Shown: one piece after another, positions 25,690 to 36,731 of the stretch
Layout: the number at the start of each line of letters is the position of its first letter
Numbering within the stretch: the stretch's first letter is position 1
Notes under the pieces: generated by a model
What the model saw: the letters and a program-made list of their open reading frames with translations, nothing else
The model's database searches: none
What the model was told of the DNA's origin: nothing
From: Girardinichthys multiradiatus
Taxonomy: Eukaryota; Chordata; Actinopteri; Cyprinodontiformes; Goodeidae
Direction: 5' to 3'
Assembly: GCF_021462225.1 (NCBI RefSeq)
Contig: NC_061794.1
Span: forward strand, 15,579,784 to 15,643,783
Length of the DNA stretch: 64,000 bases
Made by a program: the position numbers and the translations under genes

Positions 25690-27260
25690 ACGCAGATATT
25701 TTTAACTCTATGAAGATTGATCCAGGCCAGGATTGTGTTGGACCATTTGTTTGCTGAATATTGGACCATTTGCACGTTGCTGGACGCCACCAGGCCTCCT
25801 GGCGTTTTCGGCCATTTTGTATCCAGGACAGTCCGTTCCTACAGATCCCGTCGGACATTGCGACTGATATGACGGGGCGTCCCAAGTCTGATGTCACAGG
25901 ACGCTATATAGGAAGGCGCCCATTTTGAACGCTCGCCTTCACCTGGAGACTGTGACATGGTTACCAACATCTGAAGCATCACCTGGAGAAGAGTCCCGAG
26001 TGGATTTCATTCATTCTCCTTCGTTGGCCAACGAAAAATTCATAACTGAGGTTTCTGGAATAAGAAGGCCAGAAATTTCACTTTGATGATTGAAGATGTG
26101 AATTTAACACGTAACAAAAAAAAACCACGGAGTTTCAAGGAGACGAATCGCCACCTTGTTTTCTGTTCTACTCGACTGTGATGGTCAGATCATATTTTTC
26201 CTTTTCGCCAAGGAGGCCAGAGGACGAAAGTTGACCGCTTTTCCTGAAGTTAACTGTGGACGCACATTAACTTCCAACTTCCACCCCATTCTCTCTCAAC
26301 CACGCTCAGAAGGAAGACAACAACAAGTAAAACCCATCCTTTATTTTTGTTTCTTTCTTAGAAAGTCTGGGCAGGGTACAGGAGGTTTTAGTGCGATGAT
26401 ATTCGCTATTTAATCTAATGTGTTCTGAATTATATGTGCATGTAACCTTTTTATTGAAACTTTGACGTGCTGTGTTGGATGTCTGGAAGCCGCTGTGCTA
26501 CCCAGCTTTGTGTGTGTTTTGCGGGGTTGTTGGACACCTGAGAGCAAGCGCAGGTATGCTGTATAACTGGACTGTAAAATAACCTCATGGTGAAATTCAC
26601 CATTTCCTTTGTCTTCAACCTTACTGCTTACTAGCTTGCTGCCAAATGTTTTATAACCCTTTGTCTGCTCACCTCGCCCAGAGTTGGGGGATGTTTTATG
26701 ACTGAGTATAACTGAATTACAGTTGGAGCTCCGCTCCCAACCTCCACTCACCACCACATCCCTTTTGTCATATTATCATTTTTGCCAAAACTGCTGTTTT
26801 GCTTTATTTTGTTTAGTTAGATATTTTACCCCTTTTGTGTAGAACTTTGCATGTTTGAGTAGGTGAAGATTATTAAATCGGAAGAACGGATTGTATCAGG
26901 GCTGTGATTTAATAAATATTCACATAGATAAAGAGAAGTCGTTTGTGTTTATTTTGTACAAGAGTGACTCGTCAGTCAAGATAAGGTTGAAGTTCCACAC
27001 GTTTCGGTAGAAACGGTCGATTAAACAGTGACATCTCTGGTAATAGTTATTAATTATTACGGAGTATTTAACGGTTGTAATTATCAAAGGCGTTGAGCCA
27101 CAATTACAACACCAGAAGACATCTATGGTCTCGATTCATAAATGAGGATTTTGGTTAAGAACTTAATTTTGTCAAATTATGATTTTTAATTATAATTATT
27201 GATAAAAATTAATTGATCAATAATCATAATTCTAACAATTGGAACCTATGACCCTTTTGT
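25690..27260 (+). other. Unidentified 1.5-kb block with promoter and poly(A)-type signals; possible solo LTR
   Basis: A TATA-like CTATATAGG (25904-25912) is preceded by a CRE-like TGATGTCA (about 25890), and AATAAA occurs at 26911-26916. It ends in an AT-rich stretch with nested inverted repeats (about 27170-27232). No protein domain is found in any frame longer than 115 codons. The layout resembles a long LTR or a noncoding transcription unit, but I could not find matching ends, a target duplication or internal retroviral genes, so the nature is unresolved. Confidence 0.4.
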
Positions 27261-28479
27261 TGCAACTGCGTCACCATGCAGCACCCTACTGTTTTTCCCC
27301 CCCTAGTCATTGAATCAGATATATTTAAGAAATGTGTACAGACCCGTTCAATAAATTAGTTGATTTATTAAGTGATGTGCATATAGAATAAATACACACA
27401 GATGGAGGTTTTGAAGTCTTTATTTCTGCTAAATTGATAAATTTACTGTTTGGTCTACTGCTGTAGACCAAACTTCTCCCGGTTTCCTTTCTGAAACCGA
27501 TTTTCATGGCTTCCACAGTTATGATAGTTTCGCACTTGACTGACAAATGTGTCCACAGATTCTGTACACAGAAAATGTAGTTAGATCCCAGACAAGTAGA
27601 AACTCCTGCGTGGAAAGGGTTCATACAGTTGAAGCCTCCAGAATCTAATTTGGCCCCATTGAGGAAAAATAACTCCCGGCACAAAGCGATGTGAGGTCAG
27701 CTAATATTTATGAAGGTCCACATTGTCTACTGCAGATTTAAACCAGTCCTCAGTTTAGGATGTTTGATTAAATGAAAAAAAAAAAAAAAACATCTTTGCC
27801 TTTTTTATCGAATGACGACATCTAGTGGCCACAATGAGAAAGAAGGACTTCTAAGATGGACTGAAATACTAATTCATGGCAGAAGATATAAATTAAACAT
27901 TTTGAAAAAAAAAAGGTCAAGTTAGATGGCACAAAAGCAAGACACCATTGATTTAATTTTTTTAATAAATCCATGTTTCTTGTGACTTAAAGACTGATGT
28001 TCTGCTCATTTGGAGTACCAGAATCTAGAGGGGGAAACATGGAAACGTCTATTCATGTTCTGTGCCACTAGTGGTTTTACAATAATTCACTAAAACGATT
28101 TAGTGAAAAAGCTCAACTACTTGGATGAAATGATTAACTATACACTATATGAAAGTTGTTGACACCTACAAATATTCTGAATAACTTCAACTTTCCATAA
28201 CAATTGCACTCAAGTGTTTCCTCTTGGCATTTTCAAAGTGCCTTGCACAAACTTTCATACTACCAAATACACATTAGCAAACCATAATTATTTTATTAGA
28301 AGTTTGTGTAATGGATCAACACAGCAGTGCATAATGTTAAAATGGAATAGAAAATACAGTTTCCAAAGTTTGCAATTGCATTGGCTTATTTTATCATTTT
28401 ATTGTGAGGAGAAAAATATGTATATCAATATAGTCGATAGATATAAAACTTTATCTTGGTCATAAGTCATAACTGAGAA
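27261..28479. other. Intergenic, no gene recognised
   Basis: AT-rich. A 119-codon - strand frame at 27325-27684 has no recognisable domain. An 11-bp perfect inverted repeat with a 4-base loop lies at 27448-27473 (GTTTGGTCTAC / GTAGACCAAAC). Poly(A) runs occur near 27775-27790 and 27905-27912. Confidence 0.45.
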
Positions 28480-29150
28480 AGCTGGTCCTAAATCGGATCT
28501 GGTATGCTTCATTGTCAAAATATGTAGTTCAGTAATGGCACCAAAGATGGTTTTGTTTTGTTTGTAAGGTTCAAATAAATGTGGGTGTCATCTGCAAAGA
28601 AGCAGAAATGACATTGTATTTCCTTCAAATAGACCATGTCTCAATATATGAGAACAAGACAGGGAAAAGAATGGGACCTTGAGGAAGTGCAAAATGCTAA
28701 GAGGTTCTGATACAGAAGAATACTTCTACAAGTAAATAAAACTTTACCCACCATAGAGCAATTTATGTTCCAGCCATGAGAACAGGATACTGTGGTCTAG
28801 ACTATAAGAAGCAGAGGTTAGATCTATAAGAACCAAAATATGTGCTTTCCTAGAGTCAACTATTAAAATTCAATCATTAAAAAAAACTTTAAAAGCAGTA
28901 TTTAATTTGATGGCACATTCAAAAGCAAGGCACAGACTTATATGAATTCGATTGTCCTCAAAAAATATTGCGGATGGATTAAAAACATTTTCTTAAAAAC
29001 CTTAGAATAAAAAGGCAGTTTGAAAATATTTGTAAAGGTTGAGAGAATTCAAGGGCCTAATTTTACTTCTAGTTGAGAGGCTTCACCACAGAAAAGGCAG
29101 ATAATTACTTTGCAATAAAAGACTACATTACTGAATGTATCAAAAGGTAT
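28480..29150 (-). mobile_element. Decayed LINE reverse-transcriptase fragment
   Basis: On the - strand, GCAGATGACACCCACATTTA (about 28574-28593) encodes FFADDTHIY, the reverse-transcriptase catalytic motif, and sequence on both sides resembles antisense LINE coding sequence (for example the 28660-28690 part parallels the 'GTVPCGTPQGS'-side region of such LINEs). No frame longer than about 30 codons remains. Confidence 0.55.
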
Positions 29151-29846
29151 TTATACAAATAGAAAGTAATGCTGTACATCGCATATCCTCCACAACATCA
29201 GTTGAAAAGGGCAAACACACAAACGTAATCCAGTTGAAAACCTCGGTGTACAATAGAGAAACAATTCACAGCAGAAATGGATCATCATTAAAAAGATCTT
29301 GAGGTCTACTGATGTTGAGAAGAGAGAAGATGTGAGAACTTTTCATTTATCATCCTTCACATCTGTTTGATATTGATCCAAACTGTTATTCAAACCTTCT
29401 AAACATGTTTTGTCTTTTTTCCATTTTCTCTCAGATTGTGCACATTCATTCTTGAACGCAGGTACAACTTATAATGGGGTTGTGTCAGTACAGTAACCAG
29501 ACCTATATGAACGAACGAATGAGGATAAACGTTGTTTTTATCTTTACAGAGCAGAACTGGTTTTAACCCTAATGTACAGCAGAGGATATTGGATTAATTT
29601 CTTGACTTTTTTGGCTGATACATACAGAAAGCCTCCACAAATAAAACAACCCTAAGTTTTTACAGCATGGAATCATAGTCTTAGCAGAATTAATGCTACA
29701 TTTTACCCAGAAAGTCCATTTAGAAATGTAAGCAACAGTTAAAAATATCAGCATTAAGACATTTCCGTACAACAGTTACATCTTACAAAAAAGTGTATTC
29801 TCCCTTTTAACAAATCAAATATGCCCTGAAGAGGGGCAGTCTTCCA

Positions 29847-32800
29847 CTAGGCTGAGGTTTGAAAGTAAAGAAGTTTTCGAAGGAAGTTAAAGGAACCAGG
29901 CATCTGCTTGTAGAGCCCTTTAGCAGAGTTTTGGGAAACCTCATGGTTTACCTGAAAATAAACAGAAAGGAACAGGATATGATTGTGGTTATTTAAAAAA
30001 GATGGTGCAGGATGAACGAGCTTCCCTTTGTTATGGTCTAACAAGTAAGGCTCACCATCATCAGCATGGTGACCAAGTCATCAGTGGCTGCGTTCTCTTC
30101 AAGGATGCGGTCCAGTATTTCGACATACCAAGAGCCTGCCCGAGTGTCTCTCCAGGAAACGTAACCTGTATTTGTCAGATGGTCAAAGAGCTGTTAGAGG
30201 GGGCAGGACCTTATCAGGCTGCTATCAATGAAGAATACACACGCGACTTGAAGAACAGATATATACCAGGGAAAGTAGAGTAGGACACCAGGATGTCACT
30301 CGGGGTGGGCAGTGATGTTCTGGCGTCCACCTCATCAGACGTGCTCAGAGAGTCGCTGCTGGACGACGTCGGGATGGCATCTGTTTGGTCGTCTTCTCCA
30401 CCCACTGATGGATGAGCCTCCTCAGGGGACACCTCAAAACCTATGTCTCTGTCCTCTTAAAACAGAAAAAACTCCTCTGTGAGACTACTTTTTCACATTT
30501 GACATACGACTTTAATTTAAAATGATTTATTTGGTGTTCACTGGTGTACCTCCTCCACAGGCCTGAATGAAGAACAGTTTGGGTTTTCCTTGCAAAGAAG
30601 GGCAGTTCTGGCCATTTAAGTAGTTTGTGATGTTCTGAACTTTGACACACTGTCCGTCCACTCCATACACAGCGCCAGGGAAACGGCTGTGTCTCACCTA
30701 TAAACATGAATATGAGCACACATGTCCTTACGTGCCATCTGTACTTAGAATCAAGCAAACGAGAGAGACACATATGTTAGAACCTAAAAGAACCTCCTAC
30801 AGACGACTCTTTTAGTTGAAACATGAAAGGTCTGTCGTCTTCGTTAATCTGTTCAGTTTTAGTTTATGAAGCACTTATTCACAACAAATGTTGTTTCAAA
30901 GCACTTTACAAAACACACAAAATCAAAGCAATGATGAAAATATACATGTGAGTTAAATGTTATGTTCTGTCTAATCTCAGAGGTTTAGTATCTGCTAATC
31001 TAAAGTTTTAATGTGAACAGTTTGCTTGACGTAAAGCACCGTTCATGTGGAAAGTCTTAAAATAACTTTATTTTTCTTATTGTAGAAGCCTAATCTACCT
31101 GAAAATCTGTGTGTTCGTTCCAGACTTCTAACAATTTCTATAATCAACAATAACTGGAGCATTTATATGTCATATTTCTAAGTCGTTAAGAGTTTTAAGA
31201 ATGGTTATTTAGCAAAGCAGGACTTGTTGCTTCCCAAGGGTATAATGTAACTTAGACATGACACAGAGGTTAAACACTGCTAGATTTTAATTACACATCT
31301 GGTGGTTTCCCTCAATAAACTGGAAAAGAATCAGCACAGGTCCTGTTGACCGGACACATGGCGGACCTTCTTCTATATCGATCACAGTCCAATAGTAAAC
31401 CTTCAAGGTTCATTAACAGTCAAAGATCCCTTCTCTCTGTATGAGCCAAAGTTCTGTCCTGAAACATTAGTGATGAAGTGATGACTGATGAAGTCTTAAC
31501 AGCAGGAATGTCATTTAGGGAGGAATTAGTTATTTCATTAAAAATAATTCTTTATAAAGTGGAATTTTACCCCCACTGAATAAATGTACTAAAATTAAAA
31601 GTTTGATTTTTCTAATTTCTTTGTGTAAGATTATGTTAGTCGAAAGTAGATGATTTATTTGAATGTTTTTTTAACCATCCTCACCAGGGATGCCAGTACG
31701 CACTGAGAAACTTGTAATTGGTTTAGGAGGAGAAAGAAAAAGTGAAGACTGACCTCAGTCCCGTGGGAGAGCATGATAACCACACAGCAGTCATATTGGG
31801 AGTGATCCTTTCTAGACAAAGCTGACAGTTCATGTATGATTTGCTGAAATAAGGAGAAGAGTTAGCTGGGCTGCCTTTTAAAGCTGGGTCAGGAACATCA
31901 GTAAAAAAAAAAAAAAAAAAGTCTCACTTTTTGTTTCAAGTTTGTTTTGACTTCAACAGTAAAGTTGAGTGCCATGAATCTTCTCTTCAGCTTGTCACAG
32001 TCTATGTTGGAGCCTTTGCGATCGCTGAGCACACACCCAGGTTCAAACTCTGCGTTGTTAATGATGAGGCAGTGACCACATGGGCTGGAATCCATTTTAT
32101 AGCACTGCCGCACAAATAAAAAACAGCATAATTTACCCAGAGAATAACCAGAAGAAGAACATTTGTGATAATTAAACGGTACTTACCCGAAGACTATCCC
32201 GACGTGTTCTGTCTGGTGGCCTTGGTTTAAGATGCCCATTGTCAGGTGCTGTAGCATTATACATATGTTAACCATTAAAGTAGCTACAAACATTACAGCG
32301 CAAGAGTTGTGGATCAGTTGGAAATTTTCTCAGTCTGCGTTTTTCTCAGGCTCATTTTGTCTAGTGGTCACATTAGGAGAGCAGCATTTGAATGCAGACT
32401 TGTTAGAAGGAAGAGGCCAAATTGAATTGGTTTTGCTTTCAACCAAACATAAAAATAGTAATTGATTGACTGATTTGTAATTACAGTATGCATGGTATGT
32501 GACTGAGGTCCAAGTAGCAGAAATAATTAAACAGTCAGTCATTTTCTACCTCTTATTCCATAGTGGGTCACGGGAGAGCTGGTGCCTATCTCCAGCAGTC
32601 TATGGGCGAGAGGCAGGATACACCTGGACAGGTCGCCAGTCCATCGCAGGGCAACACACAAACAACCATGCACACACTCATTCATACACCTAAGGGCAAT
32701 TTAGAGTGACCAATTAACCTAACAGGCATGTCTTTGGACTGTGGGAGGAAGCCGGAGTACCCGGTGAGAACCCACGCATAATTAAACAGACAACATTAAA

Positions 32801-33952
32801 TTATTATAGCTCACATAATTAGCTAAATAGGAAAGTTTTCTTCTGTATGATTGCGAATACATGTCAGCTATTCTAAATCTTCATTAAATATTTAATTCTG
32901 CAGATTTGCAAGTACAAATGTAGGCCTATTCTTGATAAACACAACTACAAATTTGACATATTTCAAATCCATATTCAATCTGTGTGAAAGGTCAAACTCT
33001 CTTGGGGGTCACCATCTGGTTTGAGGGCCCAAAGCAGCAGATTAGGTTGCTTATACCTTAGGATGGCTCTGCATTTCTCTCATTGAACAGCATTCATTTC
33101 TAAGCACAGCAGCATACTTATTGGTTCCCAAACAAAGGTATTTCTTTATTTTCTCCTGTCCAACACAACTGCTAAAGACAATCCTTTATGCAGAAATGTG
33201 GAAATTTCACTATAAATAATTTGATTAATTTTAACTGATGCAATTATTTGTAAATGACATAAAAAATGTGTTTCTTTGAAAAATTTACAAGTGATCCCAA
33301 ACATTTGAGCAGTGGTGTATTTACATAGATTTGCTTCTCTTACTTGGACTGGGAGAGTTGTTGGGCCTCTCTACAGGATAGCTGGGGACAATATCTTGGC
33401 TTTGTTTACCAATATCCACAGAAGAATCTGTAACAGAGAGGACAAGTACAAACTTGATAGAGTATCCTGTAAAAAAAAAAAAGTCAGATGTTAACGCTGT
33501 TCCTATCACGCTCTTACTGATTGGCAGTGGTTGTACAATAGGGCGGACCACTGTAGGTACAGCAGGCTGAAGTTGAACTGTCGGAGCCCCGTTTAGCAGG
33601 ATTTCAACAAGACCCTGCTGACCCGATTCACGTAGACTCTCCAGGAATAATGGAAAGGCTCGACTCCCTCTGGTTTCTAAGTCCCGGACTAACTGTCTGG
33701 CCTGGTCTCGTCTGGTCCCAGAGCTCTGAAAATAGCCACCATTTCAAGTCTTTGTCGTTTTATTTTGTCCTGAATACAATAAATCAGTCAAAGAAAGTAA
33801 CACTGATCATGATATCTTACCTTGATCTCATCAATCATGTCCTGGGTGAAAACTCCCTTTTGAAAAAGGGCGTCATAGACGCCTGAAGGATCCAAATCTA
33901 TAACTATATTGGTCCTGTTTTGCTGAAGAATCTTCTTGTGTTGCTCCTCCAT
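29847..33952 (-). CDS. casp9: Caspase-9, apoptosome initiator caspase
   Basis: Ten coding exons on the - strand: 33821-33952, 33518-33725, 33344-33427, 32187-32248, 31928-32104, 31754-31843, 30550-30697, 30267-30455, 30056-30165, 29847-29951; 434 residues (human about 416). Exons 1-2 encode the CARD that binds Apaf-1. The large-subunit core includes [15 protein letters not shown], the catalytic His248 (IMLSHGTE) and Cys298 in QACGG (codon 30557-30559). The intersubunit linker contains QTD-AIPT, where cleavage after Asp326 would expose an IAP-binding AxPx motif, and DEVD-ART (Asp344), an executioner-caspase site. The small subunit has [15 protein letters not shown] and [13 protein letters not shown]. 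All exons are open and in phase, so the gene looks functional. It activates caspases 3/7 in the cytosol after cytochrome c release. Confidence 0.97.
30855..30915. repeat. LINE 3'-tail fragment
   Basis: CTTATTCACAACAAATGTTG with TTCAAAGCACTTTACAAAAC matches the 3' end of the L2-like LINE seen at 6290-6350. It lies in casp9 intron 6-7. Confidence 0.6.
32545..32790 (+). repeat. Common teleost dispersed repeat (LINE 3'-end type)
   Basis: Contains CATAGTGGGTCACGGGAGAG, AGGTCGCCAGTCCATCGCAG and GACTGTGGGAGGAAGCCGG, a segment seen in many fish genomes. It lies in casp9 intron 3. A shorter, degenerate piece of the same family is at 34736-34815, and other fragments are at 25635-25675, 60215-60335 and 63645-63785. 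Confidence 0.65.
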
Positions 33953-34330
33953 TCTTCAATCAGTCAGCGTATTACTTACCAAGTGATGAGACAGAAATAT
34001 GAATAAAAAGGCGATGTATTTATCTTTTCAAGGTCAGTTTAGGACCTACTGTTTCGTGAAAAAGAAACCCGTTTGCTCACAGACAACAGGACGATATTAT
34101 GGCTCATATTTCCTCGGTTGCGACAGCTGCTTCCCCGTTTACATCAGTATGGTCTCCGATTGGTCAAACGAGGGAAGACGGAGGAAAAACAACAGTGAGC
34201 GTTGAATTAGTATCACAGGGTGTCTCGTCTGAACATCCAGCGAGCGGTAACGTTCGAGGACAATACTTTTGTGAACAGGCGCCGTTCGGGTTGTGAAATC
34301 CATTCACCCTGAAAAAGACGAACTATTGAA
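33953..34330 (-). promoter_or_regulatory. Region upstream of casp9, probable promoter
   Basis: GC content rises here relative to its surroundings. A CCAAT-type box (GATTGGTCA, about 34157-34165) and several CG dinucleotides lie 200-300 bp before the casp9 start. Reading frames in both directions (60-70 codons) look accidental. No TATA box was found. Confidence 0.35.
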
Positions 34331-34660
34331 GAGGATCCAAACATGTCACGGTGTTTACATCGACGTATCACCGGCAAGACTAGGGAAAGAGAAGAAAACC
34401 CCACATTCCAGTGGCCCAGTCACAGTAGCCTTATTGCAAAAGGTTCATCAAAAACAATCGTTGAGGACATTCAAAAGGATAACCAGCAGATATAAGAAGC
34501 GTCTTTTATGTAAATAAAATTAAGAAATAGTTCGGGGTTTCTGCACGCAAAAATGGTGCCCCTTGTACATCTGGCTTCTTGGTTAACTGAAAAAAGCTTT
34601 AACTCTAAATCTGCAATGAAGGGTATGACTAATTTTGGGCTTAGCTATATATAAGCACAC

Positions 34661-34683
34661 ATAATAATAATAATAATAATAAT
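34661..34683. repeat. (AAT)n microsatellite
   Basis: An uninterrupted run of ATA/AAT triplets. Other low-complexity runs in the window: poly(T) 15088-15110, poly(A) 31902-31920 and 50946-50960, poly(T) 47180-47195. Confidence 0.8.
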
Positions 34684-34929
34684 ATCAACAATATCATCAT
34701 TATATAAATTGAGTGTTAAGTTTTAATTGTCAGTCTGTCAGTCATTTTCTATACCGCGTCTTCCATAGTGGGTCGCTGTCGCCAATCTCCAGCAGTCTAT
34801 GTGCGGGAGGCGGGGTAGTTTTATTGGATTTTCTGATATAAATTTTTGTCTAAAAAGTGCATATATTATTGCAAATAAAATCGATAATGTAGTGTAACAT
34901 AGTGTCTTTTGTTCGGCAAAATTAGCTTT

Positions 34930-35220
34930 CATCAGATTTGTATTGTTGCCCAATGGGAAACTTGCCACTCACAACATGGCGAACGCGTCGACGCTTCAAT
35001 GTTTCTACGGCGTCCGATTTTCAATGTCGGTCTGAATCACAGAATACCCGAAGTGATTTTCGAAAAAATGGCGCCTCCTTCTGGCCTTTTGCTCGTCTGT
35101 AGCCGGTTATCATTAGCCAGCGCTGGAGGTACTGTAGGATGCTGCGGAAGACGCCCTGTAGGTTTAGCTGCCGTACTGTCTGTGGACGTTACACGTTAAT
35201 TTGAGCCAGGAACGAGGAGC
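34930..35220 (+). promoter_or_regulatory. Probable dnajc16 promoter and 5' noncoding exon
   Basis: CpG-enriched sequence with two YY1-type cores (CAACATGGCG near 34974 and AAAAATGGCGCC near 35066) and a candidate splice donor GCTGGAG/GTACTG near 35123-35130. The coding exon of dnajc16 begins after an acceptor at about 36724, so a noncoding first exon upstream is expected. The exact start site is not determined. Confidence 0.4.
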
Positions 35221-35689
35221 TGGAGAGGATACAAATGTTCCTTAAATATGTGGCGCTGTAGCGGCTCACTGCATGGTCCCGAGGTGACTGAAGCAAGCTG
35301 GGGAAGCTGCAGCCCCTGTGGTAACTAATCCTTAACAAATTTAGCATAAACGCGTTATCCCAGAGGGATCACATTGATGTCACAGCCTAAAAACATCAGG
35401 ATAAGAAGAATACACAGACCGGGAGTCTGCTGCTGTTCATCTATTTTGTAAGCCCGCTGCGGTTTAGGTTATTCTCACCATTTTGAACAAACAGTTTAAT
35501 TTGCCACAGTTACAGGCGTCTTAAACCTGAGCCTTGATGTGAAGTAGCAAGGTCCAGTTATAAATGATGATGATAATAATAATATGGTAATACATCAACC
35601 TATTTTACTCATTAAACAAAATATATTAACAGAAATGTGTTGTCTGGCTGTGATAAAAAAGTTATGTAATTCTACCCACTAATAGGTAC

Positions 35690-36610
35690 TCTTACCCTCT
35701 TTGGCTGAAAAACCTTCAGTGAGACGGTTCTTGCAGCCATCTACCAGACTCTGACATCACTAAGGAAGGTTGCACTGCATCTTAAAAAAAAATCAACATC
35801 TGAGCTTTGCCTTCGCATATAACCTTTCTGTTTCTTGCTTATATATAATTTATTATCCCTCAGTGGGGAAATTCAAGTGTTTTAGCCAGACGTTGGTGTA
35901 TTTACCGGTATATTTTGTGTTATTTTATGTTTCATGGTCCAGTTTTGCTTCAGCTTTACATTTTTGCAGAACGTTTCACATTTTCTTCAAGCTCCCTCTG
36001 ATACATGGTATAATTCCAGGTGGATTCTATGATGATGAGCTGACCAGGTTCTGCTCGCAGCAAAGCATCCCCAAACCATGATACTTCCACCTCTATGCTT
36101 CATAGTTGGTCTATGGTTATTTTCCTAGAGTGCTGTATTTGGTTTATGCCAAACATGTCCTTTGTTATGGTGAATTATTCAACTTTAGACAAAGCTTTCC
36201 AAAGAACATCATTCAAGATGTCCTGGTTTTGGCTGCATTCTCCCTGCAAAACGTTAGTCTGATGTTTTTCTTTGAGAGCAAAGGTTTTCTCTTTGCATTC
36301 CTTCCATTTAAAGTTACACTTGTGCCAGCTCTTTCTGATAAAACAGGCATCCCCTGTCACCTCAATAGAGTCCCATTTAAGGCTATTCGGAGACTTCTTT
36401 AAGCATTCTGCGGGCTGCTCTTGGGTATGAGCTTGCTTGAACCTGTCAGACCACGGTGTTAACTCTAATTCAACAATTAGAACACCAAACAAAATATCTG
36501 CGGTTTAAAAAGTGCCAACCTCCATCAAAATGCTGAGTTATAATGTTCTCATCACCTCTTTGGGGTTTTAGCTTCTTAGTTTGGGAATAAATGTCGTGGC
36601 GCCCTAATTT
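35690..36610 (-). mobile_element. Decayed Tc1-like transposon before dnajc16 exon 1
   Basis: Antisense transposase-derived text includes GGTTCTGCTCGCAGCAAAGC (36047-36066), CCATGATACTTCCACCTC and GGTTTATGCCAAACATGTCC (36141-36160). Start and end (CAGCCATCTACCAGACTCTG; GGCGCCCTAATTTATTCCTC) match the flanks of a known type of fish Tc1 element. Broken in all frames. It lies in the probable first intron. Confidence 0.7.
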
Positions 36611-36731
36611 ATTCCTCACCTGAAAGAGTGTTTTTATGATATTTTATAAAAAATGTCTTTTTCTTCAGTTTGAATTGTTCTTTTTTAACATGACTGTACA
36701 TATGTTTTCTCTGATGTGTTTAAGGTGACTG

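Noticed and set aside
27325..27684. 119-codon - strand frame
   Set aside because: No recognised domain, no supporting splice structure, AT-rich context; probably chance.
34909..35199. 96-codon + strand frame before dnajc16
   Set aside because: It overlaps the presumed promoter/5' UTR and shows no similarity to known proteins.
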